From: Cryptomeria japonica
Taxonomy: Eukaryota > Streptophyta > Pinopsida > Cupressales > Cupressaceae
NCBI RefSeq assembly: GCF_030272615.1
Contig: NC_081414.1
Span: 309,935,164 to 309,999,163, forward strand
Length of the DNA stretch: 64,000 nucleotides
Direction of reading: 5' to 3'
Of the stretch, positions 1-7,550 are shown piece after piece. The translations under genes and the position numbers were made by a program. Each line of letters begins with the position of its first letter. Position 1 is the first letter of the stretch. The notes under the pieces were generated by a model. It saw nothing but the letters and a program-made list of their open reading frames with translations, had not been told where the DNA came from and did no database searches.

Positions 1-357
1 GACATTTTTATGCTCCAGTCTGGGTACCAAAGACCATGTACCATTTTTCTCTATCTGGTCAAGTTCCTCTTCCATTGCCTTGATCCAGTCTTCATCTTTA
101 TGTGCCTCTTTGAATGATTTAGGCTCAAATTTAGAGATCATACATGATTTTTCTCTGATCTTCCTTCTTGTAAGAATTCCTGCATCCTTATCTCCTATGA
201 TCTACTTAGGATCATGATTCAACTTGACATACCGAGGAATGGTCTTAATAGATTCCTCTTGCTTTTCTTCTTCATCCTCATCTCCATCAGTATCAGCATC
301 TACATCTACCGGTGTAGGAACATTGTTACTGGTACTTGGTTGATTGGCAACCAGTTC
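1..357 (-). pseudogene. E1 integrase-RT linker and first part of reverse transcriptase
   Basis: The minus strand encodes an acidic linker (runs of Asp/Glu near 230-290), then a stretch resembling PRYVKLNHDP and a WIKAMEEELDQIEKNGTW segment at about 20-85. The latter is the conserved entry to copia reverse transcriptase, upstream of the catalytic core. The core with its YVDD-type motif is not in the window. A stop codon interrupts the linker near 200. Copia RT copies element RNA into DNA inside a virus-like particle. This copy is broken. Confidence 0.8.
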
Positions 358-1371
358 CTAGAAGGTTACAACTAGTTCATTTACCGCTTTCTCACTACCA
401 GTTTCCTCAGTTTTCTCAGAGGTTTCATCAACTCTTACATTGATGCTTTCCATAATTCTCTGAGTCCTATTATTGAAACACTTGAGAGCTTTGCTCTTGG
501 TGGAATACCCTCGGAATATTCCCTCATCACATTTTGCATCAAATTTGCTCTGGTGTTCACTCCTCTTGATGTAACATTTGCTACCAAACACTCTAAAGTA
601 GCTAACCATAGGTGTCTTATCGGTCCAATACTCATAAGGAGTTTTATCCTTACCTTTCTTGATGAGTACCCGGTTCATTGTGTAGGCTGTAGTGCTCAGT
701 GCTTCTCTCCAAAAGCTGTGAGAAACTTTTCCTTGAATTAACATAGTTCTAGCCGCTTCAACCACAATCCAGTTATTCCTCTCTGCTAGGCCATTCTGCT
801 ATGGAGTCTGGGTGGCAGGCAGTTGCCTCTTGATGCCATGTTCTTCACAGTACTTATAGAATTCACCAGAAGTGAATTCCCCTCCTTGATCAGTTCTAAG
901 GCACTTGATCCTTTTACCACTTTCCTTCTCCACTAATGCTCTAAAAGCTTTGAACTTTACAAAAGCTTCAGACTTATCTTTCAAGAATGTGACCCACATC
1001 ATTCTTGAGCAGTCATCAGTGAGAATCATGAAGTACCTATCACCCTGCACACTACTAATTTTCATAGGACCACACAAATCAGTATGCACAAGATCAAGCA
1101 AATTGTCAGCAGTGAAAGGTTTACCTTTAAAGGTTGAGGAAGACATTTTCCCCAATTGACACTCTCTGCACAAGGTATTATCTAGTCTTCTTAGCACCGA
1201 CAACCCTCTAACTGCCTTGATCTTACTGGCCTTCACAATATTATCAAAGTTTACATGGCAGAGTCTCCTATGCCATATCCAACTATCATCAAATTTAGCC
1301 ATAAGACATGTACTTATATTTGCATTCAACTGAAATAGATTACCTTTGTTTTGCATGCCGGTGGCCACCAA
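358..1371 (-). pseudogene. E1 integrase (zinc-binding region and catalytic core)
   Basis: Two minus-strand segments (1371-799 and 765-358) give the GAG-pre-integrase region with a His/Cys zinc-binding pattern (HRRLCHVNF and CRECQLGK), then the catalytic core. The three acidic residues of the DDE triad are visible: Asp in LVHTDLCGP, Asp in LRTDQGGEF and Glu in NGLAERNN. Stop codons fall between the second and third catalytic blocks near 780-800. Integrase normally inserts the cDNA into the host chromosome. The downstream part contains FGSKCYIKR and GIFRGYS, typical of the copia integrase C-terminal half. Confidence 0.9.
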
Positions 1372-1413
1372 TTCACCACTCTTTCCTTTGATTCTACAAA
1401 CTCCATTCTTGAA

Positions 1414-1785
1414 TTACAGAATGAGACCACTATCATTCAGTTGGGCAACACTCAGAAGGTTATGTCTAAGACCATCAACCCAATACACATTGTCAGCACT
1501 ACTCTTTCCATTCAGAGAGATGGATCCTCTGAATTTGACCATACATGGTGCATCATTACCAAAGCCAACCACACCACTATCATACTCTTCCAAGGATAGA
1601 AACTTGCTCCGGTCACCAGTTATGTGGTAAGAACAACCACTGTCAATAATCCACTCGTTGGAATTATCAAACCGGGAGACAAGAGCCTTCTTGTCTGACA
1701 CATCTTCCTTGACAACAACAAACACAATATCTTCATATTCTTCATCTTCTGATTCCTCATCTATGACACCTTCATCAACTGCCAC
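1414..1785 (-). pseudogene. E1 aspartic protease region
   Basis: The segment has an acidic lead (about residues 8-20) and then WIIDSGCSYHITGD, which contains the D-S-G active-site triplet of retroviral-type aspartic protease in the copia form. It is followed by VDGLRHNLLSVAQL, the conserved end of the protease/start of GAG-pre-integrase. In the family, this enzyme dimerises and cuts the Gag-Pol polyprotein. It lies between Gag (upstream on the minus strand) and integrase. It is cut from integrase by a stop near 1413, so it would not be made as part of a full polyprotein. Confidence 0.85.
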
Positions 1786-2692
1786 AAAACAGTTTCTCCG
1801 ATTTCCTCCTTTGAATTTCTTGAACCTTTCCGGTTTGCCCTTGTTGTCGCCATTAGGACAGTTTACAACTATATGTCCTATCTAGTTGCAAGAAAAGCAT
1901 TTGAAAGGGAGCTTACCTCTGTATTTGCTAGTTCCTTTAGGGAGTTTCTTGGCAAGAAGAGCTTCAAATGCCATCAGAATCTCCTCATCATCCATTTCTC
2001 TGCTCTGTCTTGGTTCACCACTGGTGCTAGCTTCTTTTCCTTTTCTAGATGGTACAACAAAACCTTTAAAAGTTGATTCAGTCTTTTGAACACTGCCATC
2101 AAAACTATTTAGCTCTTAGGCTGTCAACTTTGCAATGATAGATTTTAGGGATACCTTAGTCTTGTCTATTGATCTCAACTCCTAAATAGCAGCAACCCTT
2201 ATTGCATAGACCGGTAATAAGGATCTCAGGACTTTGCTTACCACAGTGGAATCTTCCATTTTACCACCTACACTCTTGATATCTCCAACAACAGTTTTGA
2301 TTCTTATTCCATACTGTTGAATGGTCTCACCTTCAACCATCTGCATGTCTTCAAACTTCCCTCTAAAGCTTTCTTCCTTAGCTTGTTTTACATGCTCATC
2401 ACCACCATAGATATTTTCAAGAGTATCCCATACCTCTTTGGGATTTACCTTATCTTGGACATCAATGAACTCAATGTCAGATAAACTACTAATTAGGGCT
2501 TCCATGACTTGCCCATTCTCTTGTATCTCTCTCTTTTGATCATCAGTGAGAGTACCGGTAGGGGAAACATAGGCATTCTCAATATAGCTCTAGTGTTGAG
2601 CACCCATGCTTCTAATGTATATCTTCATTCTGTCTTTCCATATACTGAATTTTCTCTGTTGAACTTTGGACCTTCCCTCTTCATCATTAGAC
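1786..2692 (-). pseudogene. E1 Gag with one zinc knuckle
   Basis: The minus strand starts with a copia Gag N-terminus (PKFNRENS at about 2670) and carries a UBN2-type core at 2505-2182 that includes EVWDTLENIYGGDEHVK and LLPVYAIRVAAI. A CX2CX4HX4C zinc knuckle follows at about 1898-1856 (KCFSCN then IGHIVVNC), with a stop inside it. Gag forms the particle shell and binds element RNA. The copy is interrupted by at least one frameshift in the N-terminus (near 2630) and by several stops. The nearest relative in the window is the Gag of E6. Confidence 0.85.
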
Positions 2693-2744
2693 TGAGATCT
2701 TTACCTCAAGCGATTAAGCTTATAACACAGATGACTTGGAGGAC

Positions 2745-2756
2745 GCTCTGATACCA
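2745..2756 (-). promoter_or_regulatory. E1 primer-binding site for initiator tRNA-Met
   Basis: The minus strand reads TGGTATCAGAGC, complementary to the 3' end of plant initiator tRNA-Met, two bases inside the LTR end. It would prime minus-strand cDNA synthesis. Confidence 0.9.
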
Positions 2757-3030
2757 ATTGATAACTCAATGATGAACAGATCGTACCAAACAGGTACTGA
2801 GAGGGGGGGGGGGTGAATCAGTACAAACAAAAGCCTTAATCTTAAACCGGTTTGTCAGCAGACACTGTGCTTAGGCAGAAACATAGTAATACTGGTTCTC
2901 AAACAAAGTACAACCAGCAAAACTCAGAATAACTGAGACAAGCGTAAACTAGTTGACACTTATCTTTTCATACAATCTAATACTTCATTCCATTTCACCC
3001 TAGTGCATGAGCAGGTAATCTATCATAAAA

Positions 3031-3031
3031 G

Positions 3032-3064
<33 letters not shown>

Positions 3065-3070
3065 AATATA
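3031..3070. repeat. (TA)n microsatellite inside the E1 LTR
   Basis: Alternating T and A run for about 40 bases with two interruptions. It lies between the conserved LTR block and the inner LTR end. Confidence 0.95.
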
Positions 3071-3672
3071 AACAACTAGATCAACATGATTCACCGCTTG
3101 ACAGAAAACAACATAGCATCACATGAAAAAGACATCACATATGACACACATATTTTTCACGTGGAAACCCTACTAGGAAAAACCACGGTGGGGATGAATA
3201 CCCACAAGTTGTTTTGAACTCTTTTGAAGTCCGCTTTGTGAGGAGCCTTGTCTAGTTAAGGACTAATACAATAGGTTCTGTTAGGAACCGATCCTATTAG
3301 GGATCACCTGGTTAAGGGATGGCTAGAATACCCGGTTAAGGGTTAAACCCTGTTAAAGGTTACCTTGTTAGAGGATTTCAAGAACTCTATGGTTTTGAGT
3401 CACCCTGTTAAAGGATTTATAGTAAGCTGGTTAAAACTACCCTGTTAAGGGATTTCCCAACTGTTGAAGTGGTTAGAGATCAACAGGTATTACAATGATC
3501 TGGTAGCAACACTCAATGCCAATGCAGATCCACTTTAGCTCCTCTTCACCTTCTGCACTTACACTCTGTAGGTATCACTCCTCTCTTTTGGTCTGGCAAG
3601 AATCACGTATCTCTTCTCTTGGATACACACACACAATTTTGCCAACAACCTCAGAAAGAAACACAACATCGA

Positions 3673-3680
3673 CCTTATAG
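3673..3680 (-). promoter_or_regulatory. Probable TATA box of the E1 LTR
   Basis: The minus strand reads CTATAAGGTCGATG. The same downstream block (AAGGTCGATG) follows a decayed TATA position in the E6 LTR at 23068, which supports it as the core promoter. Transcription would start some 30 bases further on, shortly before the hairpin array. Confidence 0.5.
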
Positions 3681-4306
3681 GAAATAGATAGGTCAGTAGC
3701 TTAAACCCTAAACCCTAAACCTGTTAGGTTAAGCAATTCAAATGGTTCAATCATGACCATTGAACACATTGCATTAAATGCAATAGTCTTGAACTAATCT
3801 CAAGACGTTCTCCATCATTCGTTTTCCACCGATTTCATGGCAGCTGATAACCCATCACACGTTATCACCATTTACAGACTTCACACATTCTCGAGGTAGA
3901 TAGGGACAATCTCCTTTATGCAAGATCCTTCACATGCACAAGGATGACATGGCAACATGATCTGTTCTTCGTTACAATGCTAACTCATCACACAAAGTCA
4001 CCGATTGAGTCACACAGGCTTGAGGCACTTCAATCAGAAACCCTGAAGTTGACACTACCAACTAGTAGTCATACAAAGCTTCCATGTGCCAGTTCCCATA
4101 ACCACATGCCGGTTCACCTTAAGCAAACACATCGCTTCACTTTGGCACAAATATCGGTTCATAGTGTTATACCGGTTCTCACATATACCGGTTCTTGGTA
4201 ACATACCGGTTCTCACATATACTTGTTCTCTCCTCTTTAGCATATTGACATCAATGACAACATACAATGTCATCATGTCTTCATACCGGTTCACATAATG
4301 CCAACA

Positions 4307-5346
4307 TAAAGAAGAAGAAGAGCGGAAGGAAGAAGAGAAGAAGAAGGAGGAAGAGAAGAAAAAGTAGGAAGAAGACAAGAAGAAGGAAGAACTGAAGAAG
4401 AAACAAGAAGAAGAGCAAAAGAAGAAAGAAGAGGAAAAGAAAAGAGAAACAGAGGAGAAGGAAGCAGAGAAAACCAAACAAGCGGAGACTCCCAAGGCAA
4501 CCGGTGGTCAAGCCAAACTGGTTGACACCAACAGCCATATTGACCTCCAATCTGCAGATGAGTCTGAGCTGCTTCATAGCATAAAAATTGCACAGGAGAG
4601 ACTGTAAGAATTACAGAGGAAGAAGGAACAAGATGTAATTCAAACTGCGATTGACACCCTTACCAGTCTGATTCCCAGTACTAACCTCCCCAGTACTGAT
4701 TCCTCTCGGTCCAAGCTAAAACTTCTTTGTACCATAGTGGAGGATCAGGTACAATGCTTAGAAGATGCTGCTGAAGGCACTGCAAAGAAGAACCATGAAA
4801 ATCACTCAATGCTACCTTGGTCAAGAAAATGAATGAGGTACAGACACAACTATTGAAACTACAAAATGATATCAGTGTTGCAATGGGTGAAGGTAAATTA
4901 CGGCTAAGTAAAATCTGCCAACCCCATCTATTTTGTGATGATGTGCTTAAACAAAAAGCTCAACTCCAATCGAAGGTACAGAATTATATTAATAATTTCA
5001 AGATGCCATATGATTCATTCACTACATATGGGCAATCGGTTCATCACTATCAGCTTCAGACAGCCAAGATGGACTTGGAGATTACCAAGCGGTCTATAGA
5101 TTTGCAGGAGCTTCAACTACTCTTATTTCTTAGACTGTAGATTCTTCAGAAATGTTTTCTCAATCTGAAAACCATCACGATAACTCAAGAGATGAGTAGC
5201 ATCGATGCAATGAAAGAACTGGTATTCCAGATGAAAATGGAAAGTGAGATTGCTACTTCATTGCTTGAGTCATGGACATTAGCCATGAAATTTTTTATGC
5301 AGGACTTTAAATATGTTTTTGATATGTTTCATTCCTTATTGTCATA
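4307..5346 (+). pseudogene. E2 Lys/Glu-rich coiled-coil ORF (3' accessory ORF)
   Basis: The frame starting in the purine tract at 4307 encodes roughly 55 residues made almost only of Lys, Glu and Gln, then a mixed region (AKLVDTNSHIDLQ, then ELLHSIKIAQERL before a stop). After a frameshift near 4815 it continues as a 107-residue open stretch (4817-5140) with heptad-like Leu spacing, and may extend to about 5346 after another shift. No retroviral enzyme motif is present. Its place just before the polypurine tracts and 3' LTR matches the extra 3' ORF of some plant LTR elements (for example Sirevirus-type ones). The function is unknown; an envelope-like label would be unsupported because no signal peptide or membrane span is seen. 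Confidence 0.55.
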
Positions 5347-5414
5347 AACATTTACTCTACTTTTAATGATAATGAGAAACAGGGGTTATTTTGCATTACT
5401 TTGTCATTGTTGGC

Positions 5415-5623
5415 AAAGGGGGAGTAGTACATTAAAATTTTGGTGAATGTTACCATTTCCTGTATACTTTCATTTTGGGTGAGTAGTGTATATTGTAATT
5501 TCTGCAAAAAGGGATAGTGCATATGCTTAGGGGGAGTAATTTTGATTATGACATATTTTTGTTGTAAAAACACTTAGATATCAAAATTTTCCTAAGTGTT
5601 GCCATCAATGCCAAAGGGGGAGA
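5415..5623 (+). promoter_or_regulatory. E2 polypurine tract array
   Basis: Three purine tracts precede the LTR: AAAGGGGGAG at 5415-5424, AGGGGGAG at 5529-5536 and AAAGGGGGAGA at 5613-5623. The last touches the LTR start and is the likely primer for plus-strand synthesis. Repeated tracts of this kind are known from Sirevirus-type copia elements. Confidence 0.8.
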
Positions 5624-5624
5624 T

Positions 5625-6700
5625 TGTTGGTATTTTGATGATGTTTTGATTGTCATTGATGGACACAGACTTTCTTGATGTATGAGTTATACTCAACCAG
5701 TAATTGTTCCAACCGGTATTGTGTATAGTCTTTAGACTATCGGTATTTTGCAGAAGATGTTTACCGGTCATAGATTGACTGAAGAGATCAAGTGGTATGG
5801 AGACCTCAAGCAGTTCGAGGATCACAAGCGGTATGAAGGACCCAAGCGGTAGTTAACTTTTGATCGGAACACTTCAATCTACCAGTCTTCATTTTTGTCA
5901 AACTGGTAATCGGTATATTGTATTAACCAGTATTACTCTGTGATGAGTTACCAACTGGTATTTCTATGATGAGTTATCATCCACCGACACTTTGGCAGTA
6001 ATTTTGTGCCATGTTACCAAATGTGTCTAGATGCACTGAACCTAGGAACTTGTAATCTAATCCTATTGGACTGACATGAAATCAATTTCCTTTATAAGGA
6101 CATCATGTCTAGGGTTTGTATGTATGAGAGATATATGATATATGAGAGATAGAACAAAAAAGGTTATGTGTGATCTTTGTAGAAAAGATTAAGTCTGTGT
6201 GAAGAGATAGAGTGTGGAGATATTGAAGACTGAAGTAATGTTGAAATGCATTAACAATGAGCTATCAAGGATCTAATTAAGTAGACTGTGATATAAGCTA
6301 GATCACTCACTTGTTGATTACTCACATCTTTGACAATTCTGAAACCCTTAACTGGGTAGGCCCAGCAAAGCCTTTGTAAAACCTCTAACAAGGTGGTTCA
6401 CAACTATGGATTTGAAATCCTCTAACAAGGTAGTCTTTAACAGGACTTATCTCCTAACAGAGATCTAGATTCCTAACAGGATCTATTCTGGTGAAGAACA
6501 TTGTATGATCTTAACTGGTCTGACCTTAACCGGTCTGGTTTCTATTTTGCAGATAGTTACTTGTGAGTTTTTGCTCACCGTGGTTTTTCCCATTTGGGTT
6601 TCCACGTCAAATATCTTGTGTTATGGTGATTGTTCTTTTGTGGGTGAATGCTTTATCTGCTATTTGCTGTGTCTTCTGTAGGGTATTGAGTACGATGACC
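5625..6700 (+). repeat. E2 3' LTR (truncated at its inner end)
   Basis: It begins TGTTGGTATT directly after the polypurine tract. It has many ACCGGT motifs and one-step variants (5700-5990), a TATA box in TTTATAAGGA at 6091-6100, eight mini-hairpins at 6344-6535 and the conserved block at 6560-6616. The terminal C-run motif found in the other LTRs is absent, so the LTR is truncated near 6690-6705. Confidence 0.75.
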
Positions 6701-6711
6701 ATTAGGGAGGG

Positions 6712-7034
6712 TGTTAAAATAATATTAATATATTCTATAATGGTCATTTTCTATTTTTAGCAGTCATCTTAGTTGTGGACTTATTTAGCTATTTAGCTTT
6801 TTAGTCGATTTATTTAGCTTGTTAAGTTGGCTTTTTATTATTTAGGCTTTTAAGCTATATTTAGCTTTTTAAGATTTTTAGCTTATTTGATTTCACTTTA
6901 ATGACTAGTTCTATTTATAGAACATCCTCTTGTAACCTCTATATATACATGTGTATATCATTCAATGTAATTATCCGATTATTGAATCATTCATTCAATT
7001 TATTTTTCAATAAAATCATACAAGTTTCTAACCA
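6712..7034 (+). repeat. E3: probable short copia-type LTR relic
   Basis: A purine tract (AGGGAGGG, 6704-6711) is followed by TGTTAAAATAATATT. About 320 bases later, after a likely poly(A) region (TTCAATAAAATCATAC), the sequence ends in TTTCTAACCA. This is the layout of a polypurine tract plus 3' LTR of a short-LTR copia element. TATATATACATGTGT near 6940 may be its promoter. No internal region is attached, so this is a truncated end. The boundaries are tentative. Confidence 0.45.
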
Positions 7035-7550
7035 TCACTATTACAAATAACTGCCCTTTCAAAGTCATTATAGAAAATATTCCAAGTCACATGGAAAAAA
7101 CATTAAATGGTAATTATCTCTCAACCACCTACAAGGTCATCCAGGTACCCATTCCCAATATGTTGGAGATTCAACATTAGTACATATTATTGTAAGATTA
7201 ATATCCATTATTCTAACATAAGCTATCTAATAGATGTATTGGGAAAATATCTCCAACATTGGCCTATGTAACATTGGTACCATATTTATACAAGAAATTA
7301 TTTGGCTTCTTTTAGAAAATTGCTTTTCTATATATGCTTAGGCTAGTACAATTACCATTCCTTTTTTATTTATAACATCCTTCAAATTGGACAAGGAGGA
7401 GGAAACTATGTTGCTTCCATATCTATGCTATACAACCTCTATTAACATCTCCAATTATTGTGCATATAACACCTTCAACAAAGGGATTTCTTGAATAAAA
7501 CACCACCCTCAACTTCTTGAGATCATAATTACCAGAAAAAATGACATCTC
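7035..7550. other. Unclassified spacer
   Basis: AT-rich DNA between E3 and E4. I see no coding potential, repeat unit or element end here apart from two short AT-rich palindromic stretches around CCAACAT/ATGTTGG (7158-7256), which resemble a small inverted repeat. Confidence 0.5.

Larger units (their letters stand above)
1..4306 (-). mobile_element. E1: Ty1/copia LTR retrotransposon, 3' end beyond the window
   Basis: Reading the minus strand from 4306 downwards gives a 5' LTR, a tRNA-iMet primer site, gag, protease, integrase and the start of reverse transcriptase, which is the copia order. The remainder of pol and the 3' LTR lie left of base 1. Many in-frame stops and frameshifts make it non-functional. 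The outer LTR end (complement of aatgccaaca at 4297-4306) abuts a Lys/Glu-rich coding tract of E2, so E1 inserted into E2. Its Gag is clearly related in sequence to that of E6. Confidence 0.9.
2759..4306 (-). repeat. E1 5' LTR
   Basis: The LTR runs on the minus strand from TGTTGGCATT (4306) to ..TTATCA (2759), about 1.55 kb. It contains four ACCGGT motifs in the outer part (4171, 4187, 4205, 4285), a TATA-like CTATAAGG near 3673-3680, an array of mini-hairpins at about 3240-3451, a conserved block at 3152-3208, an AT microsatellite at 3031-3070 and a G-run next to the inner end (2801-2813). The second LTR lies outside the window, so its exact length is inferred from the ends only. Confidence 0.85.
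4307..6700 (+). mobile_element. E2: 3' fragment of a second LTR element
   Basis: The plus strand carries a coding tail, three polypurine tracts and an LTR beginning TGTTGG at 5625. The 5' part would lie left of the window, beyond E1, because E1 sits inside the E2 coding tract. The LTR end motif of the other copia elements (C-run followed by TCAGT) is missing, so E2 is cut off at roughly 6690-6705. Confidence 0.75.

Noticed and set aside
3701-3721. Interstitial telomere
   Set aside because: Only about two and a half units; more likely an LTR promoter word.
4055-4593. Minus-strand Ser/Phe/Leu-rich ORFs of 98-146 codons, looking like membrane proteins
   Set aside because: They are the antisense of the purine-rich Lys/Glu tract of E2; poly-Ser and poly-Leu follow from reading CTT/TCC repeats.
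6344-6535. Rho-independent terminators
   Set aside because: The stems are too short, lack T-runs, and the DNA is eukaryotic.
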